NCBI RefSeq assembly: GCF_963675975.1
Contig: NZ_OY780939.1
Span: 2,294,001-2,358,000, forward strand
DNA length: 64,000 nt
DNA from: Halarcobacter sp.
GTDB lineage: Bacteria; Campylobacterota; Campylobacteria; Campylobacterales; Arcobacteraceae
Reading direction: 5' to 3'
The notes beneath the pieces are model-generated. The model was not told where the DNA came from. It was given only the letters and a program-made list of their open reading frames with translations, and ran no database searches. The translations under genes and the position numbers were made by a program. How positions within the stretch are numbered: the first letter of the stretch is position 1; each line of letters starts with the position of its first letter. Below are positions 35,640 to 45,080 of this stretch, piece by piece.

Positions 35640-35798
35640 GTGAAAGAAATTTTAGATGTAATTGTACTCATTTTATTTGTTTTTATGATATTTATGTTTA
35701 TTAAAGGCTTTAATAAACAACAAATAGATAAACATACAAAAAAAATGGAAGAAATAGAAGAAAAGAAGAACTCTGATAAGGATAAGATTAATGAATAA
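35640..35798 (+). CDS. Small single-pass membrane protein (52 aa)
   Basis: GTG start at 35640 with AGGA 5 bases upstream. One transmembrane helix (about residues 5–22, VIVLILFVFMIFMFI) is followed by a highly charged, lysine/glutamate-rich tail likely to be helical. The end overlaps glyS by eight bases (its stop lies after the glyS ATG), so the two are translationally coupled. Tiny proteins of this kind are often found next to glyS in related bacteria by my recollection; the function is unknown. Confidence 0.6.
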   Translation: MKEILDVIVLILFVFMIFMFIKGFNKQQIDKHTKKMEEIEEKKNSDKDKINE

Positions 35799-37806
35799 AC
35801 CACTATTAATAGAGATTGGTGTTGAAGAACTACCAGCTATACCATTTTTAAAAGAACTTCCAAATATTGAAAAAAAATGGGCTGAAATATTAGAAAAAAA
35901 TAGATTATTGTGTGAATTTGAATTTTTTTATACACCAAGAAGATTAGTATTATGGCATAGAGAGTTCCAAATTAAACAAGAAGATTCTGTACAAGAGATG
36001 TTTGGTGCGCCTGTTAAAATAGCTTTTAAAGATGGTGAACCAACTGGAGCTGCAATTGGTTTTGCTAAAAAATGTGGTGTTAGTGTTGATGAACTTGAAA
36101 AAATTGACCAAGGAAGAGGGGAAGTTTTATATTTTAAAAAAGAAGTTATTGGAACACAATCTAATCTTTTATTAAATGAAATGATTAATGAGTTTATTAA
36201 CTCACTAAACTTTGGTAAATCAATGAGATGGGCAAACAGAAGTGATAGTTTTATTAGACCTATTAGAAATCTTGCAATTTTATTAGGAGAAGATAAAGTT
36301 GACGCAGAACTTTTTGGAGTAAAGTCATCAAATAATTCTTATCCTCATAGAATGGTTTCTTACGAACCATTTACTTTTGATTTTGCAGGAGACTATTTTT
36401 GCAAATTAGATAAAAACGGTGTAATCCTTTATCCAGATGAAAGAAGAAAAGCTATTCTTTCTCAAATGAAAGAGATAGAAGATACAAATAATATTAAAAT
36501 TGAGATTGATGAAGACTTATTAGAAGAAGTAGTTGCTATTACAGAGTTTCCTACTGCACTAATTGGAACTTTTGATGAAGAGTTCTTAGAATTACCAGAA
36601 GAGGTAATTGTAACATCAATGAAAGAACATCAAAGATATTTTGCAGTATATAAAGATGGAAAATTATCTAATAACTTTATTGTTGTATCTAATTCAAAAA
36701 CTGATGATTTCTCACAAATTATTGCTGGTAATGAAAAAGTATTAAGACCTAGACTTGCAGATGCAATGTTTTTCTGGAAAAATGATATAAAAAATGGTTT
36801 ATCAAATGAAGGACTAAAAAAACTTGTATTTGTTGAAGGTTTAGGTTCAATGTATGATAAATGTGAAAGGGAAGCTGTTATTGCTAACTATTTAGCAGAT
36901 ATCTTTAATATAAAAGAAAAAGATCTTATTAAAAGAGCTGTAATGTTAAGTAAAGCAGACTTGATGTCTGAAATGGTTTATGAATTTACAGAACTTCAAG
37001 GACTTATGGGATATTACTATGCAAGTATTGCAAAAGAGGATACTTTAGTTTGTACTGCACTTAAAGAACAATATCTTCCTGATGGTGAAGATTCTGATTT
37101 ACCATCTAATGTTTTCTCAGCAATTATAGCTTTATCATATAAACTTGATAATCTATTAGGATTATTTAGTGTAGGTAAAATTCCTAGTGGTTCAAAAGAC
37201 CCATTTGGACTAAGACGTGCTGCAGCAGGTATTGTTAAAATAGCGATTGAACATAAATTACCTATAAATCTTGAAAACATTATTGATTCATTATCTAATA
37301 ATTATGAGGGTCTAAAAAAAGAACAAATTCTTGAATTCTTTAATGAAAGATTATTTAAAATCTTTGATGTAAACCCATCTGTATTAAAAGCAGTATTAGG
37401 AAGTAAAGAGGGTGATATATATAAAATATCTCAAAAACTTTGTGCTTTAAACCCTATTGTTCTTAGTGATAACTTTAAAGAATATACTGCAACGTTTAAA
37501 AGAGTTGCGAATATTATAAAAGATATTGATGTAGAACAGGAATTAATTATTGATAATAATCTATTAGAAGATAAAGAGGAAAAAGAGCTTGTAGATAATT
37601 TCAATGATGTTATCTCAAAAAATTATTCAACTTATGATGAAGAGTTGGAAGCATTATTTGCTTTAAAACCAAGTCTTGATGCATTTTTTGATAATGTCTT
37701 TGTAAATCATGATAATGTTTTAATTAAAACTAATAGAAAGAATATTATAGGTAAAGTATACCAAGCATTTAAAAAAATTGCTGATATAAAAGAGATTACA
37801 ATATAA
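35791..37806 (+). CDS. glyS: Glycine–tRNA ligase beta subunit
   Basis: 671 residues, usual for the beta chain of the tetrameric bacterial glycyl-tRNA synthetase. The N-terminus LLIEIGVEELPA is diagnostic. Also seen are FYTPRRLVL, EHQRYFAV, the LADAMFFWKND segment and KDPFGLRRAAAGI before the C-terminal anticodon-binding (DALR-like) region. The alpha chain gene glyQ is not in this window. A small lipoprotein gene follows after 9 bases. Confidence 0.95.
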   Translation: MNKPLLIEIGVEELPAIPFLKELPNIEKKWAEILEKNRLLCEFEFFYTPRRLVLWHREFQIKQEDSVQEMFGAPVKIAFKDGEPTGAAIGFAKKCGVSVDELEKIDQGRGEVLYFKKEVIGTQSNLLLNEMINEFINSLNFGKSMRWANRSDSFIRPIRNLAILLGEDKVDAELFGVKSSNNSYPHRMVSYEPFTFDFAGDYFCKLDKNGVILYPDERRKAILSQMKEIEDTNNIKIEIDEDLLEEVVAITEFPTALIGTFDEEFLELPEEVIVTSMKEHQRYFAVYKDGKLSNNFIVVSNSKTDDFSQIIAGNEKVLRPRLADAMFFWKNDIKNGLSNEGLKKLVFVEGLGSMYDKCEREAVIANYLADIFNIKEKDLIKRAVMLSKADLMSEMVYEFTELQGLMGYYYASIAKEDTLVCTALKEQYLPDGEDSDLPSNVFSAIIALSYKLDNLLGLFSVGKIPSGSKDPFGLRRAAAGIVKIAIEHKLPINLENIIDSLSNNYEGLKKEQILEFFNERLFKIFDVNPSVLKAVLGSKEGDIYKISQKLCALNPIVLSDNFKEYTATFKRVANIIKDIDVEQELIIDNNLLEDKEEKELVDNFNDVISKNYSTYDEELEALFALKPSLDAFFDNVFVNHDNVLIKTNRKNIIGKVYQAFKKIADIKEITI

Positions 37807-37815
37807 GGATATAAA

Positions 37816-38016
37816 ATGAAATATTTATTTTCTTTTACTATTATAATATTTATATTAAGTGGTTGTGCAACATGGAAGGGTGCTAAAAAGGACTCTTCTG
37901 ATGCATGGAAAGCAACTAAAAAAACTAGTAAAAAAGTTTGGAAAAAAACAAAAGAGACTTCTAAAGAAGTGTATGAAGACACTAAAGAAGCAATACACGA
38001 AGCAACAAGTGATTAA
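37816..38016 (+). CDS. Small lipoprotein with lysine-rich repeated helix (66 aa)
   Basis: Signal peptide with lipobox LSGC; Cys17 is the expected acylated residue. The mature chain is about 50 residues, very rich in Lys, Thr, Ser, Glu, and built of a repeating unit (KATKKTSKK, VWKKTKETSK, VYEDTKEAIHEAT) with an aromatic every ~11 residues, predicting one long amphipathic helix. It may lie along the membrane or bind peptidoglycan, as other short helical lipoproteins do. The overlapping ORF in another frame is a shadow. AAGGATATAAA precedes the ATG. Function unknown. Confidence 0.7.
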   Translation: MKYLFSFTIIIFILSGCATWKGAKKDSSDAWKATKKTSKKVWKKTKETSKEVYEDTKEAIHEATSD

Positions 38017-38024
38017 TTATTACA

Positions 38025-38099
38025 AAGTAGAAACAGAATATAAAGCAATTTAGATTTATTCAATTAAATAAAAGTTCGTTTTTATTCAGGTTTCTGCTT
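38025..38099. terminator. Possible long imperfect hairpin between glyS operon and tRNA array
   Basis: The segment at 38025–38040 (AAGTAGAAACAGAATA) can pair with 38083–38099 (TATTCAGGTTTCTGCTT), with one mismatch/bulge and one G-U pair. A smaller AAATAAAA/TTTTATT hairpin sits inside the loop. It could separate the convergent glyS and tRNA transcripts. The long loop makes this uncertain. Confidence 0.3.
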
Positions 38100-38129
38100 C
38101 AACTTTGGTTCTCGCAAATGAGCTTAAAA

Positions 38130-38206
38130 TGGAGCTGGTGAAGGGAGTCGAACCCCCGACCTGCTGATTACAAATCAGCTGCTCTAGCCAACTGAGCTAC
38201 ACCAGC
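38130..38206 (-). tRNA. tRNA-Thr (anticodon TGT)
   Basis: 77 nt including an encoded CCA. Acceptor GCTGGTG/CACCAGC, D-arm GCTCAGTTGGCTAGAGC, anticodon stem GCTGA/TCAGC with loop TTTGTAA (anticodon TGT), and T-arm with GGTTCGACTCC. Discriminator base is T. Last of four tRNA genes transcribed from the promoter at 38586–38614. Confidence 0.93.
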
Positions 38207-38301
38207 ATATTCTCTTCATTTAAGTAGATTTTATTTCATCTAACAATCAAAAGAAGATAAGGAAAATGATGTCTATCCATCTGACGATTTCAGATTTTTT
38301 A

Positions 38302-38378
38302 TGGTGTCAAGAGAGAGACTTGAACTCTCGACCTCCGGCTTATGAGACCAGCGCTCTAGCCAGCTGAGCTACCTTGAC
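38302..38378 (-). tRNA. tRNA with anticodon CAT (elongator Met, or Ile2)
   Basis: 77 nt with encoded CCA. Acceptor GTCAAGG pairs with TCTTGAC (one G-U), discriminator A, D-arm GCTCAGCTGGCTAGAGC, anticodon loop CTCATAA, T-arm AGAGTTCAAGTCTCT. It lacks initiator features. Elongator Met is the likelier identity, but tRNA-Ile2 (lysidine-modified CAT) cannot be excluded by eye. Confidence 0.88.
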
Positions 38379-38400
38379 ATAAGACATCATATTAATGATT

Positions 38401-38477
<77 letters not shown>

Positions 38478-38493
38478 ACTTAACTTAAAAAAG

Positions 38494-38568
38494 TGGATGG
38501 GGTAGCAGGACTCGAACCTGCGAATGACGATACCAAAAACCGTTGCCTTACCACTTGGCGATACCCCA
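38494..38568 (-). tRNA. tRNA-Gln (anticodon TTG)
   Basis: 75 nt with encoded CCA. Acceptor TGGGGTA/TACCCCA, the ATCGCCAAGTGGTAAGGCA D-arm typical of tRNA-Gln, and anticodon TTG in the loop TTTTGGT. Discriminator is T, where E. coli has G. In this phylum Gln-tRNA is normally made by charging with Glu and transamidation by GatCAB. It is the first gene of the tRNA transcript. Confidence 0.93.
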
Positions 38569-38585
38569 ACTTTTTAAGTGCCGAA

Positions 38586-38614
38586 ATTATAGTAAAAATC
38601 TATTCTTTTGTCAA
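38586..38614 (-). promoter_or_regulatory. Consensus sigma-70 promoter of the tRNA operon
   Basis: On the minus strand, TTGACA (38609–38614) and TATAAT (38586–38591) are both perfect and exactly 17 bp apart. The predicted start is about 38579, some 11 bases before the mature 5' end of tRNA-Gln. A full-consensus pair is unusual in this phylum, where -35 elements are normally weak, and fits a stable-RNA operon. Confidence 0.85.
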
Positions 38615-38645
38615 GAGTTTTTAGATTAAATTTTGAAATTTTTGA

Positions 38646-38651
38646 TATAAT
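38646..38651 (+). promoter_or_regulatory. -10 box for ribB
   Basis: A perfect TATAAT, about 30 bases before the ribB ATG at 38681. It is divergent from, and about 30 bp away from, the tRNA promoter. Confidence 0.5.
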
Positions 38652-38680
38652 TTTTAAAATAAAATATTAAAGAAGAATTT

Positions 38681-39712
38681 ATGAATGCAATACAAAGAGT
38701 AAAAGAAGCAATTGAAGAGATTCAAAAAGGTAATATGGTTATTATGCTTGACGATGAAGATAGGGAAAATGAAGGTGATTTAGTTTATGCTGCACCTTTA
38801 AGTTCTCCTGAAAAAGTTAACTTTATGGCTACACATGCAAAAGGATTAATTTGTGTATCTGTTACAAAAGAAACTGCAAACAGATTAGAATTAAACCCTA
38901 TGGTAGCATCTAATACATCATCTTATGAAACAGCATTTACTGTATCAGTAGATGCAGCAGATGCTGCAACAGGGATTAGTGCAGGGGAGAGAGATGATAC
39001 AATTAAGATATTAGCTAATCCTATCTCACAAGCAGAAAAACTTGTAAGACCTGGTCATATATTTCCACTTATAGCAAAAGATGGTGGAGTTTTAGTTAGA
39101 ACAGGTCATACAGAAGGTTCTGTAGATTTATGTAAGCTTGCAGGTCTTAATGGTGAAGCCGTTATCTGTGAGATCATGAAAGAAGATGGAACAATGGCAA
39201 GACGTGATGATTTAGATATATTTGCTGATAAACATGGTTTAAAACAAATTTATATCTCTGATTTAGTTGAATATAGATTATCTCATGAAAAACTTGTAGA
39301 AGAGGTATCTTCTGTTGAAACAAAGTTTTTTAATACAGATGTGATAAAAAAAGAGTTTAAAGATCATATAGGACAAATTCATACAGCTATTCAATTTGGA
39401 GACTTAAAAGATTTAACTCATGTTAAGTTTCACACAATTATACCTGATATTGAACTTTTCCTAAATGATGAGAAACTACATTCTATGCTTAAAACAATTA
39501 ATTTTTTACAAGCAAAAAATGGATTATTAGTTTTTTTAAATGATGATACAGCACACAAAGAATCACAAAAAGATTATGGAATAGGGGCACAAATACTAAA
39601 TTGCCTTGATGTAAAGAAAATCAAACTAATGACTAGTGGAGGAAAACACTCTTTTGTTGGTCTAAATGGTTTTGGTTTAGAGATTGTAGAAGAGATTCAA
39701 ATAGAGTGTTAA
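38681..39712 (+). CDS. ribB: 3,4-dihydroxy-2-butanone 4-phosphate synthase with degenerate RibA-like domain
   Basis: 343 residues. The N-terminal ~200 residues are a complete DHBP synthase: MVIMLDDEDRENEGDLVYAA, THAKGLICV, GISAGERDDTI, RPGHIFPL and HTEGSVDLCKLAG. The C-terminal half (~210–343) has the GTP cyclohydrolase II fold outline, but the zinc cysteines and the RQEGRG-type catalytic segment are missing, so it should not hydrolyse GTP. A true RibA is encoded at 31087. The C-domain may be structural or regulatory. It makes the four-carbon unit of riboflavin. Confidence 0.92.
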   Translation: MNAIQRVKEAIEEIQKGNMVIMLDDEDRENEGDLVYAAPLSSPEKVNFMATHAKGLICVSVTKETANRLELNPMVASNTSSYETAFTVSVDAADAATGISAGERDDTIKILANPISQAEKLVRPGHIFPLIAKDGGVLVRTGHTEGSVDLCKLAGLNGEAVICEIMKEDGTMARRDDLDIFADKHGLKQIYISDLVEYRLSHEKLVEEVSSVETKFFNTDVIKKEFKDHIGQIHTAIQFGDLKDLTHVKFHTIIPDIELFLNDEKLHSMLKTINFLQAKNGLLVFLNDDTAHKESQKDYGIGAQILNCLDVKKIKLMTSGGKHSFVGLNGFGLEIVEEIQIEC

Positions 39713-39722
39713 AAGTAGTAGG

Positions 39723-40217
39723 TTATAAGCCTACTGCTCGTTTAACTAAATCTATATCTTTTTTTAAACTATTAATCTCTCTTAAATCTAAAACCTCTAA
39801 ATTATTTTTATAATACTCAGATTCTTCAATCACTTTAATTTTATCTTCAACTCTAGAGATTGCACCATTTCTCATTTCAGAATCTTCAATGGCTAAATAT
39901 TTTTTAGGATCTTGATTTATAACTCTTTTCAATCTATACTTATAAAGATATTTATTATCAGGATTTTCATTTAGATACTTACATAAAGATACAAAAACTT
40001 CATTATTAGATGATTCATATTTATTATAAATAACATTTGCATAATCATTTAAATATTTATCATAATTGTTATAATCAATAAAGAAATTAACAATTTTAAA
40101 ACGCTCAATTTCATCTTTTTCTATATTAAATTGTTTTTTTAACATATGAGAAGCACATAAATAAACAATTTCACTAGTATTGTTTTTTAAATCATCTAGG
40201 AAATTTAAAATAAACAT
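39723..40217 (-). CDS. Hypothetical protein (164 aa)
   Basis: A soluble, mostly helical, lysine- and asparagine-rich protein of unknown family. Features include FLDDLKNNTSEIVYLCASHML at the N-terminus and a charged C-terminus (DLREINSLKKDIDLVKRAV). The ATG at 40217 is chosen: AAGG lies 9–10 bases upstream, and a longer reading to 40262 would translate the pckA terminator hairpin. It lies downstream of pckA on the same strand and converges with ribB. No signal peptide or metal motif. Confidence 0.7.
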   Translation of the reverse strand: MFILNFLDDLKNNTSEIVYLCASHMLKKQFNIEKDEIERFKIVNFFIDYNNYDKYLNDYANVIYNKYESSNNEVFVSLCKYLNENPDNKYLYKYRLKRVINQDPKKYLAIEDSEMRNGAISRVEDKIKVIEESEYYKNNLEVLDLREINSLKKDIDLVKRAVGL

Positions 40218-40238
40218 AAATAAAACCTTTATAAAATA

Positions 40239-40271
40239 AAAAAGGGAGTGAAATTGATTCACTCCCTTTTT
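40239..40271 (-). terminator. Strong intrinsic terminator of pckA
   Basis: A perfect 14-bp stem, AAAAAGGGAGTGAA / TTCACTCCCTTTTT, with a 5-base loop, 22 bases past the pckA stop, continuing into T-rich sequence on the minus strand. The A/T flanks make it usable in both directions. Confidence 0.9.
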
Positions 40272-40292
40272 AGATAATTTTTTAACTAAGTA

Positions 40293-41873
40293 TTAGATTT
40301 TAGGACCTGCGGCTGTAAAGTCATAATCACTTTCTAAAGTTAAATATTTTTTAGAATAGTTTTCAATATACATACCAGCAAGTTTTATTGCAGTTTCATC
40401 ATAAGACTCTTTATCTTCCCAAGTATTTCTTGGATTTAAAACTTTTGTTTCAACTCCATTCAATGTTTTTGGAATTTCTAAATTAAAAATAGGTAATGTC
40501 TCAAATTCTGAATTATTAATAGAACCATCTAAAATTCCATTAATACAAGCTCTTGTATTTTTAATACTCATTCTTGAACCAATACCATAAGGACCACCAG
40601 TCCATCCAGTATTTACTAAATAAACATTTACATTGTGTTTATCTATTTTTTCTCCAAGAAGTTCAGCATAAACAGTTGGGTTAAGAGGTAAGAAAGCTTC
40701 ACCAAAACAAGAACTAAACGTAGCTACAGGCTCTGTAATTCCCCTTTCAGTTCCTGCAACTTTTGCAGTATATCCACTTAAGAAATAATACATAGCTTGT
40801 CTTTTGTCAAGTTTTGCTACAGGAGGTAATACACCAAATGCATCTGCACATAAGAAAATAATATTTTGAGGATGTCCACCTCTCATATCTTTTTTATGAT
40901 TTGGAATATGATTAATTGGATATGAAACTCTTGTATTTTCTGTTTTTGAACCATCAGTATAATCTACAACACCATTTTCATCAGCAACAACATTTTCTAA
41001 TATTGCACCTTTTTTAATAGCATTATAAATATCTGGCTCAGACTCTGCATCAAGATTGATAACTTTTGCGTAACAACCACCTTCGAAGTTAAATACACCT
41101 TCATCATCCCATCCATGCTCATCATCACCAATTAAAGCTCTATTTGGATCAGTAGATAAAGTAGTTTTCCCTGTACCACTTAATCCAAAGAATAGGGCAG
41201 TATCACCATCTTTACCAATATTAGCTGAGCAGTGCATTGATAGTTTACCCTCTAATGGTAACCAGTAATTCATCATAGAGAAAACACCTTTTTTCATCTC
41301 TCCAGCATACCAAGTCCCACCAATAAGTGCAGTATTTTCTTCTACATTAAATACTACAAAAACTTCAGAATTTAAACCATGACTAGCATATGCCATATCC
41401 ATAGTTTTGCATGAATTATAAATTGTAAATTCAGGCTCAAAATTTTCTAATTCCTCTTTTGGAGGAACAATAAACATATTTTGAATAAAGTGTGCTTGCC
41501 AAGCTACTTCAGTAATAAATCTAACAGACTTTCTACTATCTAAAGAAGAACCACAATATACATCAGTAACATATAAATCTTTGTTACTTAATTGTTTTTT
41601 AGAAATTACTTCCAAAGCTTCATAAACATCTTTTGATACTTTAAAATTTATATCACCCCAAGCAATATATTTGTTTGATGGATCTTGATTAACAAAAAAT
41701 TTATCTCTTGGACTTCTACCAGTAAATATACCAGTATCTATCATTAAAGCACCAGTTGAAGAGACCTTAGCCCCTTCATTCTCAACAGCATGTTGAATTA
41801 ATGTATCAACATCAAGATTTCTATACACTGTTCCTACGTTTTCTAGTCCAAGTGTATCTTTGATTTCTGACAT
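40293..41873 (-). CDS. pckA: Phosphoenolpyruvate carboxykinase (ATP)
   Basis: 526 residues, the usual length of the ATP-dependent enzyme. It converts oxaloacetate to phosphoenolpyruvate, the entry to gluconeogenesis. Motifs: [11 protein letters not shown], the PEPCK signature [10 protein letters not shown]-loop [13 protein letters not shown], and the GWTGGPYG segment. It lies directly downstream of the oxaloacetate decarboxylase genes with a 21-base gap, so the locus controls the PEP–pyruvate–oxaloacetate node. AGGGA precedes the ATG. Confidence 0.96.
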   Translation of the reverse strand: MSEIKDTLGLENVGTVYRNLDVDTLIQHAVENEGAKVSSTGALMIDTGIFTGRSPRDKFFVNQDPSNKYIAWGDINFKVSKDVYEALEVISKKQLSNKDLYVTDVYCGSSLDSRKSVRFITEVAWQAHFIQNMFIVPPKEELENFEPEFTIYNSCKTMDMAYASHGLNSEVFVVFNVEENTALIGGTWYAGEMKKGVFSMMNYWLPLEGKLSMHCSANIGKDGDTALFFGLSGTGKTTLSTDPNRALIGDDEHGWDDEGVFNFEGGCYAKVINLDAESEPDIYNAIKKGAILENVVADENGVVDYTDGSKTENTRVSYPINHIPNHKKDMRGGHPQNIIFLCADAFGVLPPVAKLDKRQAMYYFLSGYTAKVAGTERGITEPVATFSSCFGEAFLPLNPTVYAELLGEKIDKHNVNVYLVNTGWTGGPYGIGSRMSIKNTRACINGILDGSINNSEFETLPIFNLEIPKTLNGVETKVLNPRNTWEDKESYDETAIKLAGMYIENYSKKYLTLESDYDFTAAGPKI

Positions 41874-41894
41874 TTTTTTCCCTATTTTTCTTTT

Positions 41895-43226
41895 TTATTT
41901 AAAAATTGATAAAAGTACACCAGCAGCAACGGCAGAACCGATAACACCAGCTACATTAGGACCCATAGCATGCATTAATAATACATTTGATCTATCATAC
42001 TCTTGTCCAACTTTACTTACAACTCTTGCGGCCATTGGTACAGCTGATACTCCAGCAGCTCCAATAAGTGGATTAACTTTTGATTCTTCAGATGAGAATT
42101 TATTCATAATTTTTGCCATTAATACACCAGCTGCAGTACCTGCTGCAAATGCGATAAGACCAATTACCATAATTCCTAAAGTTTCTAAAACTAAAAACTT
42201 ATCTGCTGCAAGTTTAGAACCAACTCCAAGTCCTAAGAATATTGTAACAATATTTATCAATGAATTTTGCATTGTATCAGAAAGTCTCTCAACAACTCCT
42301 GATTGTTTTAAGAAATTTCCAAATGCAAATGCTCCAATAAGTGGAGTAGACTCCGGTAAAAACATTATTGCAAGGAATAAAATTAAAATTGGTAAGAAAA
42401 GATTTTCTAGTTTATGAACTTTTCTTAACTTAGGCATTTTAATTTTTCTTTCTGCTTCAGTTGTTAACGCTTTCATAATTGGAGGTTGAATTACAGGAAC
42501 TAAGGCCATATAAGAATATGCCGCCACTGCAATTGCTCCAAGCATTTCTGGTGCTAGTCTATTTGCAATAAAAATAGATGTTGGTCCATCAGCTCCACCA
42601 ATAATTGAAATAGCAGAAGCTGTTTGTAAATCAAATCCTAATGCAACTGCACCAACAAGTGAACCAAAAATACCAAATTGTGCTGCACCACCTAAGATTG
42701 CTGCTTTTGGATTTGCTAATAATGGACTAAAGTCTGTCATAGCCCCAACTCCCATAAAAATAAGAAGAGGGAAGAACTCATTTGCAATACCCATGTTATA
42801 GATAATTCCTAACATTCCATGAGGTCCACCCATATTTGCTAATGGGATATTTGCAAGTAATCCACCAAAGGCAATAGGTAATAATAGTAATGGTTCAAAT
42901 CCTTTTGCAATTGCTAAATAAAATAATATAATTACAATACCAAACATGATGATTCTTCCCCATGTTTGCTCAAATGTAGTCATAATTCTAGCATCAGCTG
43001 GATTTGGCTCAGATGTCATAACATCATCACTAGGGTTTAAAATAGCATTTATACCTGTAGTTTCATAAAATGATGCCATTAAATCTGTAATTGATTTTGG
43101 CTTGTATTCATGTTTTACTTCTGTAGCACTATCTTCAGTAACAACATGTGTATCACTAGCAAAAAGACTAGTTGAGAAAATAGTAAAAAGAATCAAAAAC
43201 ATTGACGCCATAATTTTTTTATTCAT
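41895..43226 (-). CDS. oadB: Na+-translocating oxaloacetate decarboxylase beta subunit
   Basis: 443 residues with about ten membrane segments. The core is the OadB/GcdB/MmdB family: [39 protein letters not shown], and a C-terminal [14 protein letters not shown] with [18 protein letters not shown]. It couples decarboxylation to sodium export. An N-terminal signal-like helix plus an extended acidic region (~25–95) precedes the core, longer than in E. coli-type subunits. GGAG lies 7 bases before the ATG. Part of the oadG–oadA–oadB–pckA run. Confidence 0.93.
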   Translation of the reverse strand: MNKKIMASMFLILFTIFSTSLFASDTHVVTEDSATEVKHEYKPKSITDLMASFYETTGINAILNPSDDVMTSEPNPADARIMTTFEQTWGRIIMFGIVIILFYLAIAKGFEPLLLLPIAFGGLLANIPLANMGGPHGMLGIIYNMGIANEFFPLLIFMGVGAMTDFSPLLANPKAAILGGAAQFGIFGSLVGAVALGFDLQTASAISIIGGADGPTSIFIANRLAPEMLGAIAVAAYSYMALVPVIQPPIMKALTTEAERKIKMPKLRKVHKLENLFLPILILFLAIMFLPESTPLIGAFAFGNFLKQSGVVERLSDTMQNSLINIVTIFLGLGVGSKLAADKFLVLETLGIMVIGLIAFAAGTAAGVLMAKIMNKFSSEESKVNPLIGAAGVSAVPMAARVVSKVGQEYDRSNVLLMHAMGPNVAGVIGSAVAAGVLLSIFK

Positions 43227-43260
43227 TAAAATACTCCAATTTCAATAGTTGTTCAAACAA

Positions 43261-45075
43261 TTAGCTAATAGTAGCTATTGCTTGACCTTCTTCTACTGGA
43301 TCACTTGGATTTGCTAAAATAGCAGATATAGTTCCATCACAAGGAGCTTCTACATCAATCTCCATTTTCATTGCTTCAAGAATTGCTACAACATCACCTT
43401 TTTTAACCGTATCACCAACTTTAATGTTCATTTTCCAAACATTTCCAGCTACAGTTGCAGGAATTTCAGTTCCTCCTGCTGGTGCAGGTGTACTTGATGC
43501 TGCTGCTGGCGCTTCAGCTGCAGGTGTTACTTGAATATCAGCATTTCCTTCTGCTACAGTTACATTAAATTTTTGTCCATCTACTACTACAGTATAATTT
43601 CCAGTTGCGTTACTCATACCTTTATTTTCTCCTACTACACATTCTTTATCGTTTTCACATGTTGAATCATCATTTTTTCTTACACTTAATGGACCATTTC
43701 CTTTTAAGAAAGCAATCCCTTTTTCGTCACAAGCAGCAGCAATAAAAATATTTTCTTCTGTTGCTTCAATACTTTCTTCTTTTAGCCTATTTTCCCAATA
43801 AGCAAAAGTTTTCTTTTCATCTCTATCTGCAATATCTAAAGGATTTTCAGATGTTGGTTCAAGTTTTAATTTTTCAGATGCAAGTTTAACAATCTCTGCA
43901 TCAGGTTTTACTGGAGTTTTACCAAAATAACCTAATACCATTTTTCCATAACCAGGAGCTATTTGTTTCCAAGGTCCAAACATTACATTTGCATAAGCTT
44001 GTTGCCAATAAAATTGAGAAACAGGAGTTACAGAAGTTCCATAACCACCTTTTTCAACAACTTCTCTCATAGCTTTAATTACTTCTGGAAATTTATCCAA
44101 TGTGCCATTATCTCTCATCATTTGAGTATTTGCTGTTAAAGCACCACCTGGCATTGGTGAAAATGGAATTAATGGTGAAACTTGAGTAGCTTCAGGAGGC
44201 ATAAAATAATCTTTTAAACAATCATTTAAAACCTCTTGATATTTTAATACTTTATCAAGCTCTAAACCACCTAAATCATAATCTTTACCTTTAACAGCAT
44301 GCATCATTGTTAGAATATCTGGTTGTGAAGTTCCACCAGATACAGGAGATGCAGCTAAATCAATACCATCTGCACCAGCTTCTAATGCTGCTAAATAACA
44401 AGCAACAGATACACCAGCAGTTTCATGAGTATGAAGTCTAATGTGAGTATCTTCACCAACTAATTTTCTAGCCATTTTAATTGTATCAAAAACTTTTTGT
44501 GGAGATGAAGTACCTGATGCATCTTTAAAACAGATTGAATCATAAGGTACACCAGCATCAAGAATGTTTCTTAATGTTTTTTCATAAAAAGGTACATCAT
44601 GCGCACCTTCACAACCTGGAGGTAAATCCATTAAAGTTATTACAACTTCGTGATTTAAACCATATTTTTTAATACACTCAGCAGAATATTCTAAATTTTG
44701 TACATCATTTAATGCATCAAAATTTCTAATAGTTGATACACCATGTTTTGCAAACATTTTTGCATGCATCTCAACCAATTCTCTTGAACCAGTATCTAAC
44801 ATAACAGTATTGATACCTCTTGCAAGAGTTTGTAAGTTAGCTTCTGGACCAACAATCTCTCTGAACTTATCCATCATTTCGAAAGCATTCTCTTGTAAAT
44901 AAAAGAATAAAGATTGAAATCTAGCTCCCCCACCAAATTCGAAATGTGTAATACCAGCATCTTTCGCAGCTTCTACTGCTGGAAAGAAATCATTCATTAA
45001 AACTCTACCTCCAAAGACAGATTGAAATCCATCTCTAAATGTAGTATCCATGACGTCAATATATTTTTTAGCCAT
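43261..45075 (-). CDS. oadA: Oxaloacetate decarboxylase alpha subunit (biotin carboxyltransferase)
   Basis: 604 residues. The carboxyltransferase TIM barrel (1–~450) has the DTTFRDGFQS metal motif, RNFDALND, the catalytic-lysine region ICFKDASGT and the HTHETAG zinc site. A spacer (~465–530) includes a cysteine pair (CENDKEC) and an alanine/proline-rich linker. The C-terminal biotinyl domain has the biotinylation site EAMKMEI. It transfers CO2 from oxaloacetate to biotin for the OadB pump. The same family includes pyruvate carboxylase subunit B, but the adjacent oadG and oadB favour the decarboxylase. The gene sits 5 bases after oadG. Confidence 0.93.
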   Translation of the reverse strand: MAKKYIDVMDTTFRDGFQSVFGGRVLMNDFFPAVEAAKDAGITHFEFGGGARFQSLFFYLQENAFEMMDKFREIVGPEANLQTLARGINTVMLDTGSRELVEMHAKMFAKHGVSTIRNFDALNDVQNLEYSAECIKKYGLNHEVVITLMDLPPGCEGAHDVPFYEKTLRNILDAGVPYDSICFKDASGTSSPQKVFDTIKMARKLVGEDTHIRLHTHETAGVSVACYLAALEAGADGIDLAASPVSGGTSQPDILTMMHAVKGKDYDLGGLELDKVLKYQEVLNDCLKDYFMPPEATQVSPLIPFSPMPGGALTANTQMMRDNGTLDKFPEVIKAMREVVEKGGYGTSVTPVSQFYWQQAYANVMFGPWKQIAPGYGKMVLGYFGKTPVKPDAEIVKLASEKLKLEPTSENPLDIADRDEKKTFAYWENRLKEESIEATEENIFIAAACDEKGIAFLKGNGPLSVRKNDDSTCENDKECVVGENKGMSNATGNYTVVVDGQKFNVTVAEGNADIQVTPAAEAPAAASSTPAPAGGTEIPATVAGNVWKMNIKVGDTVKKGDVVAILEAMKMEIDVEAPCDGTISAILANPSDPVEEGQAIATIS

Positions 45076-45080
45076 ATAAA

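Noticed and set aside
37859-38053. A 64-codon lysine-rich ORF overlapping the small lipoprotein gene
   Set aside because: It is the +1 frame of a repetitive lysine-rich gene and lacks a ribosome site; the lipoprotein frame has a clear lipobox.
40218-40262. N-terminal extension of the hypothetical protein at 39723
   Set aside because: The extra codons translate the pckA terminator hairpin; a better start with AAGG exists at 40217.
41860-42417. 185-codon plus-strand ORF opposite oadB
   Set aside because: Ala/Thr/Pro-rich antisense frame of a membrane protein gene with no recognisable domain or ribosome site.
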